A DNA stretch of 64,000 nucleotides from contig CAMJYM010000001.1 of the NCBI GenBank assembly GCA_946220865.1, forward strand, positions 1 to 64,000, in the 5' to 3' direction. Of this stretch, positions 47,851 to 55,845 are shown in pieces. The position numbers and the translations under genes are program-made. How positions within the stretch are numbered: the first letter of the stretch is position 1; each line of letters starts with the position of its first letter. This stretch comes from an uncultured Clostridia bacterium (GTDB lineage Bacteria > Bacillota > Clostridia > Saccharofermentanales > DTU023). The notes under the pieces were generated by a model. That model worked only from the letters and a program-made list of their open reading frames with translations. It was not told the origin of the DNA and did no database searches.

Positions 47851-49902
47851 TCAGCGCATAACGCTGAGCTTTTCTATGCCTTCGTAGGGTCTGTCTTCTG
47901 ATGAACTGAGGCTGCCCTTAAGATCCGGCGAAAAAAGCAGACAGCTCTCAGAAAAACCGACTTCAAAAAGCCCCGCTTTCAGAAGAGCCTCCTGTAGCGC
48001 CTTCATTTCCGCTTGAAGGGCTTCAGGAGCTGCATCATTCTGCCCAGGTTCGAAGCGATAAAAGAGGTCCCGGGGCAGCCCGCCCTGCTCGTGATCGGTG
48101 GGCAGGGAGAAGATGGTACGCTTCAGATTTTCATTTAACTGGTTGCTCATGGCGCGCAGATCAAGGGGATATGAAAGTGGCACAGTAGTCAGTGCAAGGG
48201 CATATTCACCCTGTGCAAGATAGTCCGCATAATCTTTTAGGGGAATATACTTCAGTTCAAGCTGGCAGGAGAGCTGGGAGAGCTGCTCAGCCAGACGATT
48301 CATAAGGGTTCTGCCAAAAGGCGAGGCTGGAGCGGCAAGGACAAGTTTCATCTTTCCCAAAAGCAGGTCAAGCTGTGTCAGGGAATCTTGCTGTCGCTGG
48401 GCTGGCGTCTCATTGAATGAGAGGCGACGCCAATCACGGCGGTGGTAGCAAAAGGCTGCATCGCCTTTTACGGGACTTCCCTGCGGCCTTGAAGTCAGGA
48501 ACGCACGAAAGGTCTGAAGAGTCTGCGCATCGGCAAAGGGACTGTAGGCGCCTTTACCGCAAACCATCAGAGAATAATTAAGGCCCTGCAGAAGTGAACG
48601 ATTCAAATGATGACGCGGCAGCATTTCCTGAGAAGTCTGCTCATCAAGATAAAGCAGATCCAGTTTTCCCTCTTCGAAAGCAGAGAGCGCAGCCTCCTCA
48701 GAATCATAAGGCAGAAAGAGCAAATCCGCAGCCTTGCCTTTTAAATCTCCCTGTGCCACAGCCCGTCCCATGCCGGTCTTTTCATCTAAACTCAGGCGAT
48801 AGCGGCCGATGCCGGGGACTTCTTTCAGGCTATCACTCAGAGCATAAGCTTCGGGAATGATGGGAAAAGTAAGCACCCAGGGGAGATTTTCCGCCCAGCT
48901 TTTGAGTTCAATGCGAAAGCTATTGGGACTTAAAATCAACACTCTCTCAATCGAAGCCAGAGCACGCCGGCCTTCCGGATCCGGACGAACAGCTGAAAAA
49001 TCCGCCCGCAGCCCGTCAAAGGGATTTCTCTTCCCATCTTCATCAGCTTCTGTATCGACTTCTGTATTCTCAGGATTCTCCGCCTTTTCCTCAGCTCTCT
49101 GCTCATCTTTTTCCGTCTGCCCTGGCTTTGCCTGATAAGCCGGTATGCGGACCGGCAGCTCACCCTCAACAGCATTATCCGCTTCTTCCAGGAGATCCAG
49201 AGGCTGACTGAGGCCTGGAAGATGTGCATAAGGATTAACATCCTGAAGCCCCGCCTCATTTTCTGCCTGAGACAGGTCAGTCATCTGACCGTTGCCAGAA
49301 AACTCAGGCATTTCCATTCGCGAGAGCAAAGCAGAACGATAAACAAGCAGTGATACTGCCGCGTCTCTCGCGCGCAAGGGCGACCCATCAGAAAAACTCT
49401 CGTCGCGCCTCAAATTTAAGCTCAGCGATAAATGATCGTCAGACCATTCCGCTGATTCCAGCAGATCAAGGCGCAGCCTTTCCTGTTCATCCAAACGGAA
49501 AAGACCCCGGTAGGCCAGCGACATAGCTGCCTTACCACTCGCATCAAAGGTGTGAAGAGGATTCATCGTCGTCCGTGTTTCCCACCAGAGTCGCAGACTT
49601 TTGTCCTGAGGATCCAGATGTATGGGGGCTAAAGTCTCAGACTGCTCAGCAGCGAAATCATCCTGAGCTTCCTCAGCTTCGACCGTCTTTGTTGCTTCAC
49701 TGACCCTTTCGTCTCTCTGTGAATTTTCTTCTCGTCCTGTCTGCGGGTGAGTTTCCTCTGCCCTGACGCTGCTGTGAAACAAGTCCCCCAGCCCGGCAAG
49801 GCAAAAGCCGAGGATCAGCAAAAGGATCAAAGCGTCCTTGCCCAGGCGCCGCCATTGCCGCGTCCATTTAAATTGATAGAGGTCTGGCTGAGTTTTCTTC
49901 AT
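47851..49902 (-). CDS. Orphan extracytoplasmic solute-binding (family 5-like) protein
   Basis: The 683-residue protein starts with a basic N-terminus and a hydrophobic export signal (ALILLLILGFCLAGLGDLF, about 25-43) with a likely cleavage after SVRA. MNPLHTFDASGKAAMSLAYRGLF, SAEWSDDHLSLSLNLRRDESFSDGSPL resemble the opening of peptide-binding proteins of ABC importers (motifs NPLHTFD and FSDGSPLRARD), and the C-terminal half (PLKDYADYLAQGEYALALT) fits too. Between them is an acidic insert (about 225-300, Glu/Asp/Ala). No permease or ATPase is adjacent, and there is no lipobox. It has no Shine-Dalgarno; an extended -10 ends 7 nt before the ATG. It may be a sensor or structural wall protein rather than a transporter part. 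Confidence 0.72.
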   Translation of the reverse strand: MKKTQPDLYQFKWTRQWRRLGKDALILLLILGFCLAGLGDLFHSSVRAEETHPQTGREENSQRDERVSEATKTVEAEEAQDDFAAEQSETLAPIHLDPQDKSLRLWWETRTTMNPLHTFDASGKAAMSLAYRGLFRLDEQERLRLDLLESAEWSDDHLSLSLNLRRDESFSDGSPLRARDAAVSLLVYRSALLSRMEMPEFSGNGQMTDLSQAENEAGLQDVNPYAHLPGLSQPLDLLEEADNAVEGELPVRIPAYQAKPGQTEKDEQRAEEKAENPENTEVDTEADEDGKRNPFDGLRADFSAVRPDPEGRRALASIERVLILSPNSFRIELKSWAENLPWVLTFPIIPEAYALSDSLKEVPGIGRYRLSLDEKTGMGRAVAQGDLKGKAADLLFLPYDSEEAALSAFEEGKLDLLYLDEQTSQEMLPRHHLNRSLLQGLNYSLMVCGKGAYSPFADAQTLQTFRAFLTSRPQGSPVKGDAAFCYHRRDWRRLSFNETPAQRQQDSLTQLDLLLGKMKLVLAAPASPFGRTLMNRLAEQLSQLSCQLELKYIPLKDYADYLAQGEYALALTTVPLSYPLDLRAMSNQLNENLKRTIFSLPTDHEQGGLPRDLFYRFEPGQNDAAPEALQAEMKALQEALLKAGLFEVGFSESCLLFSPDLKGSLSSSEDRPYEGIEKLSVMR

Positions 49903-49909
49903 GAACCAG

Positions 49910-49918
49910 ATTGTAACA
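49910..49918 (-). promoter_or_regulatory. Extended -10 promoter of the binding-like protein, predicted leaderless
   Basis: Minus strand reads TGTTACAAT; CTGGTTC (7 nt) separates it from the ATG at 49902. A TTGAGA 20 nt upstream is too far for a normal -35. 49919-50029 contains nothing else recognised. Confidence 0.6.
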
Positions 49919-50029
49919 TGTGCCGGCGATCAGATTCTCAATAAAATAAAAATCTCCTCGTTCACACTTTTTCTTGAAATGATACCCCTAAGTCTTTCCC
50001 GCACTGGAAGATGATCCTTTGGAACTAAA

Positions 50030-50071
50030 AAGGACTGTCTCACAACACATTAAAGTTGTGAGACAGTCCTT
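50030..50071 (-). terminator. rny terminator, GRCTGTCTC-type hairpin
   Basis: A perfect 17-bp stem, AAGGACTGTCTCACAAC with its complement, and an 8-nt loop; CCTTTTTAGTT follows on the minus strand. It starts 8 nt past the rny stop. The core GGACTGTCTC is shared with the pnp terminator. Confidence 0.92.
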
Positions 50072-50078
50072 CTTTTGT

Positions 50079-51641
50079 TCATTTGGCATAGTCGACGACG
50101 CGACTTTCGCGAATCATCTGGACCTTGATCTGTCCGGGATAGCTCAGTTCATCTTCAATTTTCTTGCTGACTTCGTGAGCTTTAAGAATCATCTCATCGT
50201 CTTTGACCACATCAGGTTTGACCATGACGCGAATTTCGCGTCCGGCCTGAACGGCATAAACTTTTTCGACTCCAGTAAAGGAGCTGGCAATTTCTTCCAG
50301 TTTTTCTATCCGTTTGATATAGGTCTCAACATTCTCACGTCTGGCGCCCGGTCGCGCGGCCGAGATAGCATCTGCGGCAGCAACCAGCGCTGCAATCGGA
50401 TGGATCACTTCCACATCCCCATGGTGAGATTCAATCGCATTGATGACAATCTCCTGCTCATGATATTTTCTCGCCATATCCGCGCCGAGTTCAACGTGGG
50501 AACCTTCAAGCTCAAAATCGATAGCTTTGCCGAGGTCATGCAGCAAACCTGCACGTTTGGCAAGCGCAACATCAAGTCCCAGCTCAGCAGCCATAGCTCC
50601 AGTCAGCCAGCAAACTTCTATCGAGTGTTGAAGAACATTTTGTCCATAGCTGGTGCGGTATTTCATGCGACCGAGAAGTTTGACAATCTCGGGATGTAAT
50701 CCCACCACACCTGTCTCGAAAACAGCCTGTTCACCAGCTTCTTTCATGGTCTGATCCACCTCACGGCGGGCTTTTTCGACCATTTCCTCGATTCTTGCCG
50801 GATGAATACGCCCATCAAAGACGAGTTTTTCAATGGCAAGTCGTGCAATTTCGCGACGAATCGGATCAAAACTGGAGAGAATGACAGCCTCCGGAGTGTC
50901 GTCGATAATTAAGTCAACTCCGGTAAGATTTTCAAGTGTGCGGATATTTCGACCTTCACGCCCAATGATACGTCCCTTCATCTCTTCATTCGGCAGGTTC
51001 ACCACAGAAACTGTAGCGTCACTGACGTAATCAGAGGCATAACGTTGAATCGAGCCGACGATAATTTCTTTCGCCCTGGCATCAGCTGTTTCTTTAGCTT
51101 CTTCTTCCATCTGGCGAAGCATTACCGCCATGTCGTGACGATATTCCAATCTTGCCTGATCCAGTACCTGCTTTTGCGCTTCCTGCTGGCTTAAGCCTGA
51201 AACGCGTTCAAGCTCTGCCTGCTTCTCCTCTTCTGCCTGTTTGACCGAGAGTTCACGATCTTCCAGGGAACGGGCACGCCCATCCAACTCTTTCTCTCTG
51301 CGTTCAACAGCGCTTAACTTGCGTCCAAGCTGTTCTTCGCGCTGTTCCATACGATTGAAATCTTTACTCAATTCTGCGCGTCTGTCACGCACAGATTGAT
51401 CCAAATCGAGCTTTGCTTTATGGACTTCTTCCTTTGCCTGCAGGAGCAGTTCCCGTTTACGATTTTCGGCTGCTTTTTCGTTAGCAGCCAGAGTCTTCTC
51501 AGATTCTTCACGAAAACGAACTCTATCTTGCTCAAGTTCTCGACGTCCTTTGTCGAGACCTTTTTTGTAGTAGGAAGAGGTCAGCCAGAAAAGCAGCATG
51601 GCACCGAGAACAAACCCCAGTAACATCCATAACCAATAAAT
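50079..51641 (-). CDS. rny: Ribonuclease Y
   Basis: RNase Y is the membrane-bound endonuclease that starts mRNA decay in many Bacillota. The protein has an N-terminal membrane helix (LWMLLGFVLGAMLLFWL), a long coiled coil (about 35-210), a KH domain (MKGRIIGREGRNIRTLENLTG, read as GRIIGREGRNIRTLE) and an HD domain (LQHSIEVCWLTG, AGLLHDLGKAIDFE). The start appears to be ATT at 51641-51639: GGGAGG lies 8 nt upstream, it gives 520 residues, the length of the B. subtilis protein, and no ATG/GTG/TTG is better placed. The next ATG, 5 codons in (51626), has no Shine-Dalgarno. The frame extends upstream to 51878 but that lies before the promoter at 51699-51727. Confidence 0.95.
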   Translation of the reverse strand: MYWLWMLLGFVLGAMLLFWLTSSYYKKGLDKGRRELEQDRVRFREESEKTLAANEKAAENRKRELLLQAKEEVHKAKLDLDQSVRDRRAELSKDFNRMEQREEQLGRKLSAVERREKELDGRARSLEDRELSVKQAEEEKQAELERVSGLSQQEAQKQVLDQARLEYRHDMAVMLRQMEEEAKETADARAKEIIVGSIQRYASDYVSDATVSVVNLPNEEMKGRIIGREGRNIRTLENLTGVDLIIDDTPEAVILSSFDPIRREIARLAIEKLVFDGRIHPARIEEMVEKARREVDQTMKEAGEQAVFETGVVGLHPEIVKLLGRMKYRTSYGQNVLQHSIEVCWLTGAMAAELGLDVALAKRAGLLHDLGKAIDFELEGSHVELGADMARKYHEQEIVINAIESHHGDVEVIHPIAALVAAADAISAARPGARRENVETYIKRIEKLEEIASSFTGVEKVYAVQAGREIRVMVKPDVVKDDEMILKAHEVSKKIEDELSYPGQIKVQMIRESRVVDYAK

Positions 51642-51698
51642 GGCAATCACCTCCCAATATTTAGTTTTCAAGTTGCAAGTAAAAAAACTTCCGCTAGT

Positions 51699-51727
51699 AT
51701 TGTATGATTTAAGCACTTTGATGTCAA
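51699..51727 (-). promoter_or_regulatory. rny promoter (TTGACA-17-TACAAT)
   Basis: Minus-strand TTGACA (51727-51722), 17-nt spacer, TACAAT (51704-51699), +1 near 51692. Leader about 50 nt, ending in GGGAGGTG before the ATT. Confidence 0.85.
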
Positions 51728-51743
51728 CGAAAGAGGTCTGCCC

Positions 51744-52709
51744 ATGATTTTTCGTTATACTGCAGATTATGTCGATGCAGGCACGAGCGCGGGAAGTGGT
51801 CTGAAACGGCATTGTGGCCTCTCCCCCACGCTCGTGAAAGCGATTCGTCTGCATGGAAATCTCGAAATAAACGGTCACTTTGCGCGCATGAAAACTCTGC
51901 TGCAGGAAGGAGATATGATTGTAGCCGAGAGTCCACAGCCTGATTCCCCGGCATTACACCTGCCTGCAGATCTGCCTCTGCTCTATCAAAGTCCCTGGTT
52001 GCTTGCGCTCTCGAAACCGGCGGGAATGGTGGTTCATCCCAGTCTCAATAAAAATCTTCCTGATCTCTGCAGTCTTCTTTCCGATCAGGCGCTGCATCCG
52101 GTCAATCGGCTGGACCGTGATACTACCGGGATCGTTCTGCTGGCCTTAAATGGGCATGCTCATTGGTTGCTCACGCAGTCGCCGATGGAAAAGCGATACC
52201 TGGCGATCGTGCATGGTCGTTTTTCTGAAAAAGAAGGCTGTATTCAGGCCGCAATTCGCCGGGCGAGTGACAGTATCATCCTCCGGGAAGTAGGTGAAGA
52301 CGGCAAAAGGGCAGAAACCCTGTGGCAGGAACTGGATTATTTCCCCAGCAACGATCTCTCGCTTGTGAGCTTTGTTCTGAAGAGCGGCCGCACTCATCAA
52401 ATTCGCGTACATGCTCGCTATGCCGGCTGTCCCCTTCTGGGCGACAGTCTCTACGGACTCAACAGTCTGCATGCAGCCATCGAAAAGGCTCAAGCTCCTG
52501 AAGCCTCTGCCCAGGTTCTCTCTGCCGATCATTTTAAACTGGACCGTCTCATAGATCGTCAGGCCTTGCACGCTGAAGCTCTTAGTTTTACAGATCCCCA
52601 GAGCAAAAAGCGGATCCATTTAAAGGATCCGCTTCCTGAAGATATGCTGACTGTTTTAAGGCACTGTGGCCTGCCGGAAAAGAGTCTTTCAGATCAGATC
52701 CGGCTGTAG
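51744..52709 (+). CDS. RluA-family pseudouridine synthase
   Basis: The 321-residue protein has an N-terminal S4-like region (LSPTLVKAIRLHGNLEINGHF), the catalytic HPVNRLDRDTTGIVLLAL (Asp near 124) and SGRTHQIRVHARYAGCPLLGD. Target RNA unknown; it is a paralogue of the RluD-type protein at 46324-47241. AGAGG lies 7 nt before the ATG. It is divergent from rny and ends 16 nt inside fchA on the other strand. A perfect 10-bp inverted repeat (AAGCGGATCC/GGATCCGCTT, 52608-52634) lies within its last 100 nt. Confidence 0.9.
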   Translation: MIFRYTADYVDAGTSAGSGLKRHCGLSPTLVKAIRLHGNLEINGHFARMKTLLQEGDMIVAESPQPDSPALHLPADLPLLYQSPWLLALSKPAGMVVHPSLNKNLPDLCSLLSDQALHPVNRLDRDTTGIVLLALNGHAHWLLTQSPMEKRYLAIVHGRFSEKEGCIQAAIRRASDSIILREVGEDGKRAETLWQELDYFPSNDLSLVSFVLKSGRTHQIRVHARYAGCPLLGDSLYGLNSLHAAIEKAQAPEASAQVLSADHFKLDRLIDRQALHAEALSFTDPQSKKRIHLKDPLPEDMLTVLRHCGLPEKSLSDQIRL

Positions 52710-53341
52710 ACGGTCTTGCAGATTGAAGCGTTGAGCTTATCTATTTCCTTTAAGGCTTTGTCGCAGCGCTCTGAGGCCTCTTTGACAAAAGCTTCATCTT
52801 TCACTGAAGGCAGATTGATCTTGACATTGAAAATGGCGGACTCACAGGCCGCGCGGCACATAAGAGAGGCCACCCCAGCGTCCGTAACTGCATTCTTATT
52901 GCCAAATTCTGCAATCTGAGGGAGCAGGCGGGCACAGTCCACACAAGTTTCAACGGTATCCAGCGGAGCCCTGGTCGAAGCAAGAGCTGCTGCAGCCAGC
53001 GCCGCACTGCGGGCTGCCTTTTCATCGTCCGTGGCTTTGGGCATTTTCAGCGCCTTCATATAGCCCATAAAAGCTTCTGTATCCTTATCAATCAGACCGA
53101 GAAAGCGCCCGCGAAGCTCCACGAGATCATCCCCCGCAGCTTCCAGACTTTTCCGCGTTTCTTCGGGAAGAGCCTCGTAAGATTTTTTTCCATAAGAAAG
53201 ACAGAGCACCATCTTCCCCAGGGCAGCGCCAAGCGCGGCAGCCAGAGCCGCCACGGAACCGCCTCCAGGCGCAGGAGCGTCAGAGGCTGTGAGCTCAAGA
53301 AAATCGACTAAAGTCATTTGGGTCATGGAATCCTTGTTCAT
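52694..53341 (-). CDS. fchA: Formiminotetrahydrofolate cyclodeaminase
   Basis: This enzyme turns 5-formimino-THF into 5,10-methenyl-THF and ammonia. The 215-residue protein has the FTCD_C fold: LVDFLELTASDAPAPGGGSVAALAAALG (read as APAPGGGSVAALAAALGAA), LIDKDTEAFMGYMKALKMP, and AVTDAGVASLMCRAACESA. AAGGA lies 8 nt before the ATG. It is the last gene of the hutH-ftcD-hutI-fchA group. The 175 nt between it and hutI hold a small GGCAGGG-GCC-CTGCC-type hairpin and no gene. Its 3' end overlaps the convergent pseudouridine synthase gene. Confidence 0.93.
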   Translation of the reverse strand: MNKDSMTQMTLVDFLELTASDAPAPGGGSVAALAAALGAALGKMVLCLSYGKKSYEALPEETRKSLEAAGDDLVELRGRFLGLIDKDTEAFMGYMKALKMPKATDDEKAARSAALAAAALASTRAPLDTVETCVDCARLLPQIAEFGNKNAVTDAGVASLMCRAACESAIFNVKINLPSVKDEAFVKEASERCDKALKEIDKLNASICKTVYSRI

Positions 53342-53516
53342 TGTTTTTTTCCTTTCATCAGGCCTGCCAAAGCTATAAGGCAGGGCCCCTGCCCTTCAGT
53401 TTCAGGCTACTTAGCCTCTGAGGGCTCAAATCAAGATCATTTCGGGATCGACGAAAGCTGTTGAAAGCCTCATCGCTGCCCGTGTAAATCGAAACGCTTT
53501 CAGACCAGAAGAGTGA

Positions 53517-54788
53517 TCACTGTTCAGTACATCTTCTGGAGGCCAGAAGCGATGCGACGGCTACTGTTGAAATACATCCATCCCGGACAACATGCTCACC
53601 GCTCTTGAACACATCACAGACCGAGTTAATGCCGAAATGATAGAGCAGATATGCCGGACTGGGAGCATCGAAAACGGTGATGTCCGCTAAATACCCTTTC
53701 CTGAGCTGTCCAATCTCAGCTTCACGGGAGACTGCTCTGGCGGCTTCACGAGTAACCGCCCTGAGAATTTCTTCCGGTGTGAGCTTCATCTCATAGCAAG
53801 CCATAAACATGGCCATCTGGAGGTTTTCGCAGGGCGAACTGCCGGGATTAAAATCAGAAGCCAGAGCAACATGTACACCGGCCTCAAGCATTTTACGTGC
53901 AGGTGCGAATTCCTTCACCATAAGAAAATAGCTGGTTGCCGGGAGCAGCACCGCTACCGTGCCAGAAGCAGCCATTTTACGGATGTCCCCATCTGAGATA
54001 GACATAAGGTGTTCGGCAGAGGTTGCATGTAGATCTGCAGCCAGGCCAGCACCGCCGAGCGGGGCAATTTCATCAGCGTGGATTTTCAGCTTGAAGCCTT
54101 TGGCTTTAGCTGCTTCTGCGATTCGCCTGCTCGTCTCCAGTTCAAAAATACCCTTTTCACAGAAAATATCGACAAATTGAGCCAGATTTTCTTTTTTGAC
54201 GAGGGGCAGCATTTCCTCAATGATAAAATCTGCATAATGTTCGGCTGAATCAAATTCAGGAGGAACATCATGCGCACCGAGATAGGTAGGGATCAAGTCG
54301 AGTGCCTGAAGCTGCGGCAGTTCACGTATCAGGCGCAGCGAACGAAGTTCCGTCTCCTTATCCAATCCGTAACCGCTTTTTGCCTCGACTGTTGTCGTTC
54401 CGTGAAGAAGCATGCACTCCAGACTCTTCAGCGCTTTACGCCGGAGTTCATCAAGACTCGCTTCGCGGGTCTTTCTGACCGTGGACTTAATGCCACCTTC
54501 TTTGTGAATTTCCATATAAGAAGCACCGGCAAGCTTGAGCGCCAGCTCATTTTCACGCGAGCCACCGAAGATGAGATGCGTATGCGGGTCAATCAGTCCG
54601 GGGCAAACGGTTTTGTTTCGGAAGTCCAACATTTCATCAACTGATTTCAGAACTTCCTCCGAGGGTGTTCCCGGTTTAACTTCAAGCAGACGCTGACCTT
54701 CCATCAGCAGATAGCCATCGACCTTTTCCTGCTGTGGGTCAGCTGTAAAAATAGAGTGGCTCAGGATCAGGCTGCGTTTATTTTTCAT
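53517..54788 (-). CDS. hutI: Imidazolonepropionase
   Basis: HutI hydrolyses imidazolone-5-propionate to N-formimino-L-glutamate. The 423-residue amidohydrolase has the metal motif LIDPHTHLIFGGSRENE, VEAKSGYGLDKETELRSL, YLGAHDVPPEF, KIHADEIAPLGG, TSAEHLMSIS and ALASDFNPGSSPCENLQ. I start at the second of two adjacent ATGs (54788), with GGAGG 6 nt upstream; the start overlaps the ftcD stop by 11 nt. The open frame extends 36 codons upstream without family similarity. Confidence 0.95.
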   Translation of the reverse strand: MKNKRSLILSHSIFTADPQQEKVDGYLLMEGQRLLEVKPGTPSEEVLKSVDEMLDFRNKTVCPGLIDPHTHLIFGGSRENELALKLAGASYMEIHKEGGIKSTVRKTREASLDELRRKALKSLECMLLHGTTTVEAKSGYGLDKETELRSLRLIRELPQLQALDLIPTYLGAHDVPPEFDSAEHYADFIIEEMLPLVKKENLAQFVDIFCEKGIFELETSRRIAEAAKAKGFKLKIHADEIAPLGGAGLAADLHATSAEHLMSISDGDIRKMAASGTVAVLLPATSYFLMVKEFAPARKMLEAGVHVALASDFNPGSSPCENLQMAMFMACYEMKLTPEEILRAVTREAARAVSREAEIGQLRKGYLADITVFDAPSPAYLLYHFGINSVCDVFKSGEHVVRDGCISTVAVASLLASRRCTEQ

Positions 54789-55692
54789 CATCACCCTCCA
54801 ATAAACGAGCTTCGATGACCTGAGATGTCTCAAAACCTTCCAGCTGCAGATAATACATCGCTGTGTCCACAAGCGCTTCCATGGGCAAAAGGCCAATCAC
54901 TTCAGATCCGATCACCGGGACACCATAGCGTGCAGCCTCGGTTTTAACCGCTGAAAAAACCTGATAGAGATGGGTTTTCTTATAATTGGTCATGTTGATG
55001 GAAACCTGAACAATGCCCCGATCTGCAAGATCCACTCCCATCGCTTTGCAGTAACGGAAGCCTCCGCCAATAAAGCGGATTTTTTTGGCGATGGCCGTAG
55101 CAATATCCAGATTATCTGTGCCCAGGTTAATGTTATAGGCAATTAAAGGTTCGCGGGCGCCCACAGCTGTGACACCGGCTGAGGGATGAATTTCAGCCTG
55201 TCCAAAATCGGGTGCCCAGGCGGGATCTTTGATTTTTTCGGAAAAGCCTTCAAACTGACCTTTGCGAATATTGGCCAGATTCTGTCGTTCCGGCCGTGTC
55301 GCAGACTCTTCATAAAGATAAACGGGGATGCCATATTTTTCAGCGATCGATTGGCCAACACGCTTGGCAAGTGCATCGCAATCTTCGACAGTGGCATTGC
55401 GAATGGGGATAAAAGGAACGACATCGGTTGCACCCATGCGAGGGTGTGCTCCTTCATGCTTTCTCAGATCAATCAGTTCGGCTGCAAGACCAGCCGCCTT
55501 GACCATGGACCTTTCCAGTCCTGCAGCTGTGCCGATCACGGTGACAACCGCGCGGTTGTGATCCTCATCCTGGCTATAATCCAAAACTTTGACTTCTTTT
55601 TCAGCGTAAAAGGGAGCCATAATTTTCTGCAGGACTTCGGGGTCTCTGCCATTACTAAAATTGGGCACACATTCAATCACTTGGCTAAACAT
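54778..55692 (-). CDS. ftcD: Glutamate formimidoyltransferase
   Basis: The enzyme transfers the formimino group of formiminoglutamate to THF, releasing glutamate. The 304-residue protein covers the FTCD N-terminal two subdomains: VIECVPNFSNGRDPEV, DEDHNRAVVTVIG, LIDLRKHEGAHPRMGATDVVPF (read as HEGAHPRMGATDVVPF), NINLGTDNLDIATAIAK and the VSINMTNYKKTHLYQVF region. It lacks the cyclodeaminase domain, supplied separately by fchA, as usual in bacteria. GGAG lies 7 nt before the ATG at 55692; the frame is open 32 codons further. The 153-nt gap to hutH has no gene. Confidence 0.95.
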   Translation of the reverse strand: MFSQVIECVPNFSNGRDPEVLQKIMAPFYAEKEVKVLDYSQDEDHNRAVVTVIGTAAGLERSMVKAAGLAAELIDLRKHEGAHPRMGATDVVPFIPIRNATVEDCDALAKRVGQSIAEKYGIPVYLYEESATRPERQNLANIRKGQFEGFSEKIKDPAWAPDFGQAEIHPSAGVTAVGAREPLIAYNINLGTDNLDIATAIAKKIRFIGGGFRYCKAMGVDLADRGIVQVSINMTNYKKTHLYQVFSAVKTEAARYGVPVIGSEVIGLLPMEALVDTAMYYLQLEGFETSQVIEARLLEGDDEK

Positions 55693-55845
55693 AATAAATC
55701 TCCAATTCAAAGATGATACAGCTAAAATAAGCCGAGATAAACTCGACGCTCTTGCTGCACTCGAAGCGCCTGATGAGCAGTAGCACACAGGGGCTGTTAA
55801 GTGGAGCAGAAGCGCATCAGGGGCTGCTCCTGCTCCTCACTTCGC

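Noticed and set aside
51642..51878. 79-residue N-terminal extension of RNase Y starting at GTG
   Set aside because: It lies mostly upstream of the TTGACA-17-TACAAT promoter, overlaps the divergent pseudouridine synthase gene and is not like RNase Y.
52608..52634. Perfect 10-bp inverted repeat near the end of the RluA-family gene, as a terminator or operator
   Set aside because: It is inside the coding sequence, 75 nt before the stop, and has no T run; the hairpin could be chance from codons for KKRIHLKDP.
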